NCBI GenBank assembly: GCA_013359135.1
Contig: JABWCN010000039.1
Location: 1-41,003, forward strand
Direction: 5' to 3'
Source of the DNA: Pseudobdellovibrionaceae bacterium
GTDB taxonomy: Bacteria; Bdellovibrionota; Bdellovibrionia; Bdellovibrionales; Bdellovibrionaceae
Length of the DNA stretch: 41,003 bases
A program made the position numbers and the translations under genes. Below, piece by piece: positions 15,277 to 23,896 of the stretch. The notes beneath the pieces were generated by a model, which saw nothing but the letters and a program-made list of their open reading frames with translations, was not told the DNA's origin and did no database searches. Positions within the stretch are counted from its first letter, which is position 1, and each line of letters opens with the position of its first letter.

Positions 15277-17127
15277 ATGTCATTTTCTGAATTTTCCATA
15301 TCTCCTGAACTTGTAGCTCATTTGGACTCAATGGGGTTTACTCAACCCACTGAAATTCAAACGAAAGCTATCCCTTACCTCCTTACTAATTCAGGAGACT
15401 TTATCGGTTTAGCCGCAACTGGCACTGGAAAAACAGCGGCATTTGGTATTCCTTTAATTGAAAGCCTTGATGCCGCTCAAAGAACGCCGCAGGCCTTAAT
15501 TTTGAGTCCAACTAGAGAGTTAGCAATTCAAATTGTTGATCAGCTTAAAAAGCTAAGTTCATTCAAAAAGTTAAAAATAGCTCCCATTTATGGTGGATCT
15601 AGCTACAGAAAGCAAATTGAAGACGTTAAAAAAGGGGTGCAAATTATCGTAGCCACTCCAGGTAGACTTATCGACTTACTTGAACAAGAGATTTTTAACC
15701 TACACGACATTAAAACTGTTGTTTTAGATGAGGCTGATGAAATGATTTCTATGGGATTCAGAGACTCTCTAGAAGAAATTCTAAAAAGAACTCACTCTGA
15801 GTCATCTGAAGAGTCTTCTCAAAAGTCATTTTCTCAAAAGTCGATTAGAGCTGCATGTAAAACTTGGCTTTTCTCTGCAACAATGAGCCCTGCAATTAAG
15901 AGACTTACTCAACAGTATCTTGAAACTCCTCATATTGTTGAAATTCAAAATAAAGGTTCTTTATCTACTCAAATCACCCAGCTTTATTTTACTGTAAAAG
16001 AAGATCTAAAGCTTAAAGCTTTGACCCATCTTCTTGACGCTTTACCTGAGTTTTATGGGATTATTTTTTGTGATACAAAACTTAAGTGTGCTGAAGTTGA
16101 AGAACAACTTACAAAAAGAGGCTACTTTGTAGATTCTCTCCATGGTGATAAACAGCAAAAAGAAAGAGAATGGACTCTTAAAAAATTCAAATCTAAAGAT
16201 GTTAAAGTCATAGTAGCAACTGACGTTGCCGCACGCGGTCTGGATGTATCTGACTTAACTCATGTTGTGAACTATTCACTTCCTTGGGACGTTGAGTCTT
16301 ATGTACACCGTATTGGAAGAACTGGAAGAAATGGCAAAACGGGTTACTCTTATTCATTAGTGTCTCCCAGGGAATTACAGACATTACGTCAAATTCACCA
16401 AAAAACTAAAGCTAATTTAGTTAAAGGTAATATTCCAACTTTCAAAGAAGTAATTACTCACAAATTAAAAATGGCCTCAGAGCAATTATTGAAATTTGAG
16501 AATCACATTAAAAAAGATGTGATCGATACTTTTAAAGAAACTCCTGAATACGAAAATATTGCTGCCTTAACTAAAGAAGAAATTATTGTTAAATTTCTCA
16601 ACTTAAAACTTGAAAAAAACAAACATGAAGAAGAAGTTCCTTTTGATTTCTTAAATGGTAGAGTACCTAGAGAATTAGCCCCTCCAGGGTCTAAAGAGGC
16701 CAGCTATCAACCTGGATACTCTCGTGGTTCAGATGATTATGGTTCAAGGACAGGAAGAAGAGATTACTCTTCTCCTTCAAGAAAAAGCCAATCTCGCGAT
16801 GGTTTTAGAGGCCGAAAAGAATCAGCACGAAGAGAGTTTTCTGCACCTCGTGGTGAATCCTTCTCTGATAGAAAACCTTCACGTTTCTTTAAAGACGATG
16901 ATTTTTTTGAAGGAAATAACAGTAGAGGTGATTCGAATTCAGAGCGCCCTAGAAGACCTAGTAGTAGATCGTCTTCTGGATTTCCAAGCGAAAGATCTTC
17001 AACTCCTAGAAGCACAAACATAAGAACAACTCGGGACTCAGTTCCTAAAAGAAAGGCTTTTCATTCTGAGGATGGAGAATCTTTACCAAGAAGAGCTCCT
17101 CGTTCATTCTCTAATGAAATAGATTAA
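15277..17127 (+). CDS. DEAD-box RNA helicase with Arg/Ser-rich tail
   Basis: 616 residues from the ATG at 15277, preceded by AAAGGTG; an in-frame TTG at 15262 is less likely. All helicase motifs are present: Q motif near F-x-x-P-T-E-I-Q, Walker A ATGTGKT near residue 46, PTREL, TPGR, DEAD at 151-154, SAT, ARGLDV and HRIGRTGR. A serine-rich insertion (about 175-190) lies between motifs II and III. After the helicase core and an alpha-helical segment, residues about 461-616 are low-complexity, rich in Arg, Ser, Gly and Asp. Bacterial DEAD-box proteins of this kind (CsdA/RhlE type) remodel RNA in ribosome assembly and mRNA decay. The tail probably binds RNA non-specifically. Confidence 0.92.
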   Translation: MSFSEFSISPELVAHLDSMGFTQPTEIQTKAIPYLLTNSGDFIGLAATGTGKTAAFGIPLIESLDAAQRTPQALILSPTRELAIQIVDQLKKLSSFKKLKIAPIYGGSSYRKQIEDVKKGVQIIVATPGRLIDLLEQEIFNLHDIKTVVLDEADEMISMGFRDSLEEILKRTHSESSEESSQKSFSQKSIRAACKTWLFSATMSPAIKRLTQQYLETPHIVEIQNKGSLSTQITQLYFTVKEDLKLKALTHLLDALPEFYGIIFCDTKLKCAEVEEQLTKRGYFVDSLHGDKQQKEREWTLKKFKSKDVKVIVATDVAARGLDVSDLTHVVNYSLPWDVESYVHRIGRTGRNGKTGYSYSLVSPRELQTLRQIHQKTKANLVKGNIPTFKEVITHKLKMASEQLLKFENHIKKDVIDTFKETPEYENIAALTKEEIIVKFLNLKLEKNKHEEEVPFDFLNGRVPRELAPPGSKEASYQPGYSRGSDDYGSRTGRRDYSSPSRKSQSRDGFRGRKESARREFSAPRGESFSDRKPSRFFKDDDFFEGNNSRGDSNSERPRRPSSRSSSGFPSERSSTPRSTNIRTTRDSVPKRKAFHSEDGESLPRRAPRSFSNEID

Positions 17128-17162
17128 TTTAATATAAACAAAAATGCTTGCTGCTAAAACTG

Positions 17163-18062
17163 TTACTCTTTAGCTTTTTTAGCAGCTTTTGTTTTCTTAT
17201 TAGCTAGTTGATTCACAAAATTATCATACACATCAAGCTCAGCCTTTGGATCACCGAAAACAGTTTCGATTTTTCTTTGTTTCTGTCCATTTGACTTAAA
17301 CTCTTTTTGTTTCACACTCAAACGCACAAAACCGATTTTTTTAGCCGATTTTGGATCGTTTTTAGTATTCACTACACTAGTAGAGCCACTTATATCAACA
17401 CTTGTGTGCTCAAGACTTGCTTTAATTTTATTTGAAATCAAATCCAACCGTTCTTGAGCTATTGGCATTGCCATTTTTTCCTGATCCTCATCCAAAGTTC
17501 CTGTGGCTACAACTGACTTCAAGGTAATAACAGCGTCTTCTAGACCCGTTGTAATTCCTTTTATTTTTTCTACGATCTCAATGAACCCCGAGTTTGGCTT
17601 AGCCGTTCCCTTTTCAAAAAGTAAATTCTCAGGAATATCAAAATCCAATCCTTCTCTGTCTATCTTCACATTTTGAGCTTCTTCACCTAGTTGATCAGCA
17701 AGAAATGCCGCCACTACCTTTGCAGAACCCATATCCAATAAATTTGGAGTTTTATCCATAGGCTCCATAAAAGATTCAAATGCTTTCATAGGCTCATTAA
17801 CTAAATCTAAAAACAACTTTTCTAGGGTAATCTGCGCCCCATAGTTTTTAAAATTATATTCAATTACCGAAGGAGTAGAGAAGTAATCCGACACAGCTTT
17901 CTTGGTCTCTTCAGATTGTCCAAGAAGCCACATAACCAGAAAGAACGCCATTAAAGCCGTCATAAAGTCAGCAAGAGCGACCTTCCAAGAACCACCATGG
18001 TGGCCAGCGCCAGCAACGGTGATTTTTTTAATGACGATCATTTGTTTTTCTTTACCGGCCAT
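17163..18062 (-). CDS. motB: Flagellar stator protein MotB (divergent peptidoglycan-binding domain)
   Basis: 299 residues. The single membrane helix contains the proton-binding aspartate, D32, in [13 protein letters not shown]. The plug region follows. The C-terminal OmpA-like domain is recognisable by [10 protein letters not shown], but the usual G-H-T-D and S-x-x-R-A peptidoglycan-contact residues are degenerate (A-T-G-T-L-D, then I-A-Q-E-R-L-D-L-I). The C-terminus is Lys-rich. It follows motA by 50 bp with a Shine-Dalgarno AGAAGGA. It should couple ion flow to rotation with MotA; wall anchoring may be altered. Confidence 0.85.
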   Translation of the reverse strand: MAGKEKQMIVIKKITVAGAGHHGGSWKVALADFMTALMAFFLVMWLLGQSEETKKAVSDYFSTPSVIEYNFKNYGAQITLEKLFLDLVNEPMKAFESFMEPMDKTPNLLDMGSAKVVAAFLADQLGEEAQNVKIDREGLDFDIPENLLFEKGTAKPNSGFIEIVEKIKGITTGLEDAVITLKSVVATGTLDEDQEKMAMPIAQERLDLISNKIKASLEHTSVDISGSTSVVNTKNDPKSAKKIGFVRLSVKQKEFKSNGQKQRKIETVFGDPKAELDVYDNFVNQLANKKTKAAKKAKE

Positions 18063-18112
18063 AAGTTCCTTCTGTCATCAATCTAAAATTTATTTAGACT
18101 ATTTCATCCTAA

Positions 18113-18979
18113 TTAAGCTGCTTTTTTAATATCTTTAGTTGCCTTATCCATTTCCTCAAAGCTTGGTCTTTCTTCTGGCATAATCGTTCTTCTTGCATAT
18201 TCAACACAAACAAGTGGAGGAGCGCCTTTTTGCAGAGCAATCATAGCGGCTTTGATACATGATAAATATCTTCCGTCAGCTTCAATATCAGCACCCATTT
18301 TGGTAGCAGTAGGGCCAATCAATCCATAGGCACCAAAAACCCCCAACATCGTTCCAACAAGAGCTTTCGCAACCAAAGTACCGATAACTTCAGTTCCCTC
18401 AGTTAAATGCGACATCGTCTTAACAATCCCCAAAACCGCAGCAACGATCCCTAAGCCTGGAAATCCGTCAGCAACAGCCTGAACCGCATGTGCAGCTAAA
18501 TGCTCTTCAGCATGAATAGCTTTAATATCACCATCCAAAAGATCATCAACATCATAAGGTGAAAGTTCAGCAGACAAAGTAATTTTCATAGTATCACAAA
18601 GAAAATGAACCGCATGGTGATTATGCATAAAGCTCGGGTAAGCTTTAAAAATTTCACTTTTTTCTGGAGCTTCAATGTGCTTCTCAATCCCTTGAGGCCC
18701 TTCTTTTCTGAATACTTGAAAGAGCTGAAATAACAATTGTAACAATTCCAAAAAATCCTTTTTCTGAGGACCTTTTGCAGTCATCGCCTTCATTCCTAAC
18801 TTCATTCCCATTTTAATAATTTTAACAGGGTTAGCAATGATATAGGCACCCAAAGCGGCACCACCGATAATCATCAACTCCAAGGGGGCTGCTACAAAGA
18901 TAATATGCATATGCCCACCAGCTAAAATAAATCCGCCAAACACCATGGCAAAAACAACTAGGATACCAACAAACCCCAT
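18113..18979 (-). CDS. motA: Flagellar stator protein MotA
   Basis: 288 residues with four predicted membrane helices. The key prolines are present: P174 in FPGLGIVAAVLG and P223 in LIGPTATKMG. The cytoplasmic loop carries R91 and E99 in the positions that contact FliG in E. coli (R90, E98). MotA and MotB form the 5:2 ion-driven stator of the flagellar motor. The Shine-Dalgarno AGAGGAG is close to the ATG, and a sigma-28-like promoter lies 22-48 bp upstream. Transcribed as motA-motB; divergent from dsbD. Confidence 0.93.
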   Translation of the reverse strand: MGFVGILVVFAMVFGGFILAGGHMHIIFVAAPLELMIIGGAALGAYIIANPVKIIKMGMKLGMKAMTAKGPQKKDFLELLQLLFQLFQVFRKEGPQGIEKHIEAPEKSEIFKAYPSFMHNHHAVHFLCDTMKITLSAELSPYDVDDLLDGDIKAIHAEEHLAAHAVQAVADGFPGLGIVAAVLGIVKTMSHLTEGTEVIGTLVAKALVGTMLGVFGAYGLIGPTATKMGADIEADGRYLSCIKAAMIALQKGAPPLVCVEYARRTIMPEERPSFEEMDKATKDIKKAA

Positions 18980-19000
18980 GTAGACTCCTCTTTTGCCTCG

Positions 19001-19027
19001 TTATCGGTTTATTTTGTCATTTATTGA
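19001..19027 (-). promoter_or_regulatory. Sigma-28 (FliA)-like promoter of motA-motB
   Basis: On the minus strand, TCAA (19027-19024), 15 bp, then ACCGATAA (19008-19001) match the FliA consensus TAAA-N15-GCCGATAA at 10 of 12 positions. A start site some 5-8 nt downstream gives a short leader of roughly 15-20 nt that contains the AGAGGAG ribosome binding site. Motility genes are the expected FliA targets, which supports the call. Confidence 0.65.
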
Positions 19028-19075
19028 GACTGAAGTTGATGTTTCTCTTTTTTTAAGACTTAAGGTTTGAAATTA

Positions 19076-19104
19076 TGGACTATCATCTGGGAATTAACTA
19101 TATT
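19076..19104 (+). promoter_or_regulatory. Sigma-70-like promoter of dsbD
   Basis: TGGACT (19076-19081), 17 bp, TATATT (19099-19104). A start site near 19111 would leave a leader of about 15 nt that holds the AGGAG site, which agrees with the TTG start at 19126. Confidence 0.45.
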
Positions 19105-19125
19105 AGAGGTTATTAGGAGTGAAGT

Positions 19126-20973
19126 TTGACTAGACCAATTTTTTTTAAACTAAATTTAATTTTTTTTGTGAGTATTTATTTTCTTTTTAATTTTTTTCCC
19201 TTACATAAGACTCTAGCCCAAGAAAATACAGATCCACTAATTATCACGGTTAAAAGTATAAAAGAAAGTATTTCTGTTAATGAAAATTTTCAAGTCGAAC
19301 TTGAACTTAATTTACCCGATGGCTTTCATGCTTATGAAGACAAGTTCAATGTTCAAATTCTTGAACCAAATGGTTTTAAAGTAGGTCCACTGAAGTTATC
19401 TCCAATCAAAGAATGGTATGATAAGTTTTCAAAGAAAAATAAGACTGGAGTTGAAAAAAAATCAACACTCAGTTTTATTCTTGAAGCTCCAGACCGTTTT
19501 ATTGATGCCAAAGATAAATTAGTTATTGGCCTAACATATCAGGCTTGCTCTGATAGTTTTTGTTTGTTTCCAAAAACAAAAGACATTTTTATCAAAGCTC
19601 AATTCGTCTCCACAAATACAAACACACTTTTTAAGCAAGAGCCTTTAAAAGAAAAAAATTTCTTTACACTCGAATCATTTAATGAACTGCTAAGCCAAAG
19701 TTGGTGGCTGGCATTGATTGTAGCTTTCACTGCTGGCATTTTAACAAGCTTTACCCCTTGTATATTTCCAATGATTCCAATAACCATCGCTATATTAACT
19801 AAAGGTGCCGAGAAAAAAACTCGCGTAGCTAATTTTATCACAAGTCTTGTTTATGTTCACGGTATTGCAACTACTTACTCTCTTTTTGGTTTAATAGCAG
19901 CTTATACCGGAAGTCTGTTTGGAGCTCTTTTATCTAATACCTACTTTTTAATTTTTATTTGTGCTCTTTTTTTAGTGATGTCTTTTTCAATGTATGGAGC
20001 TTTTGAAATGCAAGTTCCTGCGGTATTAAGAAATAAATTTGGCAATGGTAGCCAAAAAAATGGATACTTAGGCGCTTATATCTCTGGTCTCTTTGCTGGC
20101 CTGGTTGCAAGTCCTTGTGTTGGCCCAGTTTTAGTAGCCATTTTGACTTACGTTTCAACTCAAAAAAGTTTATTTTTCGGATTCTTGCTTCTGTTTACTT
20201 ATGCTATGGGCATGGGGTTGCTATTTTTAATTCTTGGAGCCTTTTCTGAACTTGCGAAAAAACTACCTCGCTCAGGCCCGTGGATGGAGTTTATGAAGTT
20301 TATATTGGGTAGCTTAATGCTGAGCGCTTTTTTTTATTACTTTAACTTTTTGGTTTCAAGCCGTGTTTATCTCATCACTTTAGGAATCAGTTTAGTAATC
20401 CTTGCTAGCCTATATGGGGCTTTTATGCCGATCTCTGCCTCGTTACATGGATTGCCTCGTAAACGTGATTATCTTCGCAAGGGGTTCATGCAAGCTCTGC
20501 TTGTTTTAGGACTGACCTCTTTAGTCATTGGAGTTTTTAACTTAAAAAATCTCTCAGCTTCTATGCCGATAACTACTGAATTAATAACAGCTGAAAATGA
20601 CTCTAGTAAAGTTAAGTGGCAACTATTCAGTAACGAATTATTACAAAAGGCCAGTCAAGAAGGCAAGCCTGTCATTATTGATTTTTATGCTGATTGGTGT
20701 GCCGCCTGTTTGGAGCTTGAAATGAACGTTTTTTCCAAAATACAATTTAAACAAGCAACAGATGATTTTTATTTATTAAAGTTTGATGCAACCAAAAGTT
20801 CTAAAGAACTAGATGAATTAAAAAAGAAATTTATGATTCGAGGATTACCTACTATTTTGTTCTACGATCACTCTGGCAATTGGGTAAAAAACAAAACCCT
20901 GACGGAGTACGAGTCTTTAGAAAAGTTTTTAGTTCGCATTAAAGACCTCAAATCCTCTTCAAACTCGCTTTAA
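19126..20973 (+). CDS. dsbD: Thiol:disulfide interchange protein DsbD
   Basis: 615 residues with the full three-domain order. After a signal peptide, the N-terminal alpha domain holds C141 and C146 (C-S-D-S-F-C). The eight-helix membrane domain has the paired cysteines C212 (F-T-P-C) and C331 (S-P-C-V). The C-terminal thioredoxin domain has DWCAAC with C525 and C528. DsbD carries electrons from cytoplasmic thioredoxin to periplasmic DsbC/DsbG or cytochrome c maturation proteins. The start is TTG: it is the only start in frame before the signal peptide, with AGGAG (19115-19119) correctly spaced. Its 3' end overlaps the convergent coiled-coil gene by 15 bp. Confidence 0.93.
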   Translation: MTRPIFFKLNLIFFVSIYFLFNFFPLHKTLAQENTDPLIITVKSIKESISVNENFQVELELNLPDGFHAYEDKFNVQILEPNGFKVGPLKLSPIKEWYDKFSKKNKTGVEKKSTLSFILEAPDRFIDAKDKLVIGLTYQACSDSFCLFPKTKDIFIKAQFVSTNTNTLFKQEPLKEKNFFTLESFNELLSQSWWLALIVAFTAGILTSFTPCIFPMIPITIAILTKGAEKKTRVANFITSLVYVHGIATTYSLFGLIAAYTGSLFGALLSNTYFLIFICALFLVMSFSMYGAFEMQVPAVLRNKFGNGSQKNGYLGAYISGLFAGLVASPCVGPVLVAILTYVSTQKSLFFGFLLLFTYAMGMGLLFLILGAFSELAKKLPRSGPWMEFMKFILGSLMLSAFFYYFNFLVSSRVYLITLGISLVILASLYGAFMPISASLHGLPRKRDYLRKGFMQALLVLGLTSLVIGVFNLKNLSASMPITTELITAENDSSKVKWQLFSNELLQKASQEGKPVIIDFYADWCAACLELEMNVFSKIQFKQATDDFYLLKFDATKSSKELDELKKKFMIRGLPTILFYDHSGNWVKNKTLTEYESLEKFLVRIKDLKSSSNSL

Positions 20974-21462
20974 AAGAGCAATTTCAGATTTAGCTTCTTT
21001 TAGCGCTGACAATGCTTCAGCAAAATCAGATTCTTTTTGTTGAAGCAGTTTTTGTAACTGATTCATACGTACTTCATAACCCTTTAAAAGATTATTATGT
21101 CGATCAATGATATCTTGTACCTTCTGATCAAACTTTTTTTGCTCGTTCAATTTTTGCAATAATAAACTTATCTTTGAAGCCACCTCATGTGAGAGGTCTG
21201 AATGGTTTTGCTCCCACTTTTGAATTAGATTTTGCATTCGATCTAGTCTATGCTTGGTAGAACTGTGTAATTCTTGATATTGGCTTTTTAACTCTTCAAT
21301 CTCTGAAGTCGTCAGATCACTTTTTAATGCTGCTTTTTTTTCTTCTTTTACTGGTAACCAATCAATAACTGGAACATCTAAGGTAATAGTTTTTTTATCT
21401 TCCTGATGAATTCCAAAAAACTCAGTATTTAGCTCTCTTGACACGTTCAACTCCAATTTCAC
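20959..21462 (-). CDS. Coiled-coil protein, unknown function
   Basis: 167 residues, no signal peptide. The first 45 residues are mixed, and from about 50 to the end it is a long charged helix with heptad-like Leu spacing (for example L-L-L-Q-K-L-N, L-L-K-G-Y, L-Q-K-L-L-Q-Q-K). No family recognised. It is transcribed alone; its stop lies 15 bp inside the dsbD 3' end on the other strand, so the two messages share a short complementary tail. The 120-bp region to the next divergent gene shows no clear promoter. Confidence 0.6.
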   Translation of the reverse strand: MKLELNVSRELNTEFFGIHQEDKKTITLDVPVIDWLPVKEEKKAALKSDLTTSEIEELKSQYQELHSSTKHRLDRMQNLIQKWEQNHSDLSHEVASKISLLLQKLNEQKKFDQKVQDIIDRHNNLLKGYEVRMNQLQKLLQQKESDFAEALSALKEAKSEIALLKRV

Positions 21463-21582
21463 AGTAAATTAAAATTCGAACCTCTATCTTTATTCAAAGG
21501 CCTGCTAAAACGATAAACTTAAATTCATAATAAGTAAAAGATAATTCTGGACTATTCTTAAAAATATTCATAGTCTTTTTCT

Positions 21583-22581
21583 ATGCTAAAAATAGGTCAT
21601 TTATTAAAATTTTTAAGTGAAATAAACCCACACACTTCACCAGTGAAATTAGCTCTTTTCAATTTTATTAAAGCTTTTTACACTCCAGATGAAGTTCTAA
21701 CTAAAGCTTTTTTTGAAAGTTTTTTTTGCCACACATTGGATTACTCTCACTGGTACGCAAATAAAACTCACCTCAGTCATGAGCTTTTGATTATTCTAAA
21801 AAACTTCAATGGCTTATTTCAAAACAAACTTGACCTTTCAGCAATTACATTTCCAGATCAAATTCAAGTTTTTGAAATTGACCAACAAAAAAATTGCCAA
21901 GACGTTCTTTTTAAGTATTTACAGAGTCTTTCATCTTCAAAAATTCAAGTTAAGGTTTGTCTTGATCAAAAAAAATTTCTTGGCTTTTCATTGGATGAAA
22001 ATGGAAAACTTTCTGTTTTTCAGCTTGATAAAAAATTTATTATTAGAAACTCACAGCTCGAGCCACTAAGAAATGACTTATGCTTAAAATACACTCCTCA
22101 ACTTGAACTTGAAAATGAGCAAATGTTTTTCTTTGAAATAAGTCCTCACCATCTTATTAAGTTTAAAATAAAGAATGAAAAAGTGAGTGGCGTTATTACT
22201 CGAGGTTATATGTTTCAAAAAGTTCAGGAATTTACTGATCTTAAAATTCATGAAATACCTCGCTTATTTTGGCCTTTAAAAAGAGCTGAGCAGTTTTTTA
22301 TCACAAGGGAATCTGACCCATTCTATAGTGATTTAGTAAAAAAATTAACTGACATCAGCCAAGGCATTTGGGAAAAAAATTCAGAGTCATGGCAAAAATA
22401 TATGTCTATACTTTTATCACAATCAGATTCTGCACTTGAAAACGTGTATATAGGTGACAAACGCCTAGAAGAGCTGATATTAAACGTTCGTAGTATTCTA
22501 TTATCAGAAAAGAGCGAAGTATGTCAGAACATTCAACCCCTAAAGCCAAAAATGCCGCAACGGAATCTAGAGTTAGGTTAA
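21583..22581 (+). CDS. Unknown 332-residue soluble protein
   Basis: No signal peptide or membrane helix. The N-terminal 120 residues look helical and rich in aromatic residues; the middle (about 120-230) looks like beta strands; the C-terminus is helical. I recognise no motif. It is the first of seven closely packed rightward genes, and its last 61 bases overlap the start of the rluB-like gene in another frame. There is no strong Shine-Dalgarno before the ATG. The position upstream of rRNA-modification genes suggests but does not show a related role. Confidence 0.6.
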   Translation: MLKIGHLLKFLSEINPHTSPVKLALFNFIKAFYTPDEVLTKAFFESFFCHTLDYSHWYANKTHLSHELLIILKNFNGLFQNKLDLSAITFPDQIQVFEIDQQKNCQDVLFKYLQSLSSSKIQVKVCLDQKKFLGFSLDENGKLSVFQLDKKFIIRNSQLEPLRNDLCLKYTPQLELENEQMFFFEISPHHLIKFKIKNEKVSGVITRGYMFQKVQEFTDLKIHEIPRLFWPLKRAEQFFITRESDPFYSDLVKKLTDISQGIWEKNSESWQKYMSILLSQSDSALENVYIGDKRLEELILNVRSILLSEKSEVCQNIQPLKPKMPQRNLELG

Positions 22582-23450
22582 ATAAGTTTCTTGCTGAGTC
22601 TGGGGTTTGTAGTCGACGAGCTGCTGACCGTATTATTGCAGAAGGTAAAGTTCTTGTTAACGGCAAAAAGGTATTTGAATTGGGTATCAAGGTAAGTCCT
22701 ACTGACCGTATTACAGTTGAGGGAAAACCTCTCAAACTAGAAACAGAAAAAGTTTATCTCATGTTTCATAAACCTAAAGGTGTTCTAACTACTTTGACTG
22801 ACCCAGAAAATAGACCCACAATTGGTGATTATGTAGCAAGGCTACCACAAAGAGTATTTCCGGTAGGTCGTCTTGACTGGGATTCGGAAGGGTTAATTCT
22901 TCTTACTAATGATGGCGAATGGGCCAATAAAATTATGCAACCTAGCTCAGAAGTAACTAAAACATATCTAGTTAAGCTGAATGGCAAGCCTGAAGTTAGT
23001 CATTTTGAAAAATTAAGACGTGGTTTTTCTATTCCAGGAGGTCGAGTCAAAGCTCTTCATATAGAGAAAATTAGACGTAAAGACGGATCTTCTCAGTATG
23101 ATTGGATTAAGATCGTAATTGATGAAGGAAAAAATAGACAAATCCGTTTCATGTTTGAAAAAGTGGGTTTTGATGTTCTTAAACTTCAAAGAATAGGTAT
23201 AGGCAAATTGCGTTTAGGAAATCTAGAAAAAGGTGAACTTCAATTCCTGACTGCGGTTGAAAAAAAGAAAGTTTTTCAAACTGAAGCCCCTGAGAGCTCT
23301 AATATGAGCCGAGTAAAAAAATCAGCCTCTAGTAAATCAACAAACCCCTACAAAAAAAACCAAAGCAAATTTGGTAATAAAAAAGCAGGTCCTAAATCTA
23401 AAAAGTATCAGATTAAAGCTAGTTCCGATAAGGACATTTTTCTAGACTAA
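22521..23450 (+). CDS. rluB: Pseudouridine synthase, RluB/RsuA family
   Basis: 309 residues. An N-terminal S4 RNA-binding domain (VRLNKFLAESGVCSRRAAD, from residue 18) is followed by the catalytic domain with the active Asp119 in G-R-L-D-W-D-S-E-G. The order and N-R-Q-I-R motif are those of RluB/RluE/RluF/RsuA enzymes, which isomerise uridines in 23S or 16S rRNA; RluB (U2605) is the best guess. The C-terminus (about 265-309) is a Lys/Ser-rich tail. The S4 domain leaves no room for a later start, so the 61-bp overlap with the gene upstream is real if both are translated. Exact target is not certain. Confidence 0.85.
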   Translation: MSEHSTPKAKNAATESRVRLNKFLAESGVCSRRAADRIIAEGKVLVNGKKVFELGIKVSPTDRITVEGKPLKLETEKVYLMFHKPKGVLTTLTDPENRPTIGDYVARLPQRVFPVGRLDWDSEGLILLTNDGEWANKIMQPSSEVTKTYLVKLNGKPEVSHFEKLRRGFSIPGGRVKALHIEKIRRKDGSSQYDWIKIVIDEGKNRQIRFMFEKVGFDVLKLQRIGIGKLRLGNLEKGELQFLTAVEKKKVFQTEAPESSNMSRVKKSASSKSTNPYKKNQSKFGNKKAGPKSKKYQIKASSDKDIFLD

Positions 23451-23457
23451 AATTCTA

Positions 23458-23484
23458 TTGAGTCTCAAAATAAAACTCCGATAG
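23458..23484 (+). promoter_or_regulatory. Sigma-28-like -10 element before the small secreted protein gene
   Basis: TCCGATAG (23477-23484) has the CCGATA core; the -35 position 15 bp upstream reads TTGA, a weak match. The stretch CCGATAGTAAAGTCATG is nearly the same as that before the HAMP gene (CCGATAGTAAGGCTATG), with identical distance to the ATG. Confidence 0.35.
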
Positions 23485-23491
23485 TAAAGTC

Positions 23492-23896
23492 ATGAAGTTA
23501 TTATTTACTTTATTGCTAGCACTGCCAGCTAAAGTTTTTTGTGAAGAAATGTCCATCTTTGAAGTCAGAAGAAACATACCTCTATCTGATACAGACCCCA
23601 TATATAAAGACTTTTATATCAAAGGCAATGAATCCACAGGATTAAAGAAAAATTTAGTAGTCCAAGTAAACCGCAAAATGACCCTTAGAGATGCTACAGG
23701 TTCTCAAGTCATGGGAGAAGTTTTGGCCCCTGTTGGTCAGCTTAAGATTATCGCTGTCTATGGAAAAATAGCAGTAGCCAGAGAATATAAAAATTACAGT
23801 CGTGATGAGCTTCCTATGTTAGAGTCTCCATGGTTCATGATAGGTGATAGCATTGAAATGAAGGATTCTTTTCTTGATAAAACAACAAAGAAGTGA
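23492..23896 (+). CDS. Small secreted protein, unknown (possibly FlgT-C-like)
   Basis: 134 residues with a short Sec signal peptide (K-L-L-F-T-L-L-L-A-L, cleavage near V-F-C-E). The mature part begins S-I-F-E-V-R-R-N-I-P-L-S-D and reads as a small beta-rich domain: G-L-K-K-N-L-V-V-Q-V-N-R, then G-E-V-L-A-P-V-G-Q-L-K-I-I-A-V and K-I-A-V-A-R. This strand order resembles the C-terminal SH3-like domain of flagellar assembly protein FlgT, but the match is by eye. The stop overlaps the prmA GTG (GTGA at 23893-23896). Confidence 0.6.
   Translation: MKLLFTLLLALPAKVFCEEMSIFEVRRNIPLSDTDPIYKDFYIKGNESTGLKKNLVVQVNRKMTLRDATGSQVMGEVLAPVGQLKIIAVYGKIAVAREYKNYSRDELPMLESPWFMIGDSIEMKDSFLDKTTKK

Noticed and set aside
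16764-17021. Open frame on the minus strand opposite the helicase tail
   Set aside because: A by-product of the repetitive Arg/Ser codons; no ribosome binding site and no context.
20565-20572. Perfect GCCGATAA inside dsbD
   Set aside because: The -35 position is poor, it lies in coding sequence, and no rightward gene starts nearby downstream.
23424-23431. TCCGATAA at the end of the rluB-like gene
   Set aside because: It is in coding sequence with no TAAA-like -35 at the right distance; the copy at 23477 is better placed.
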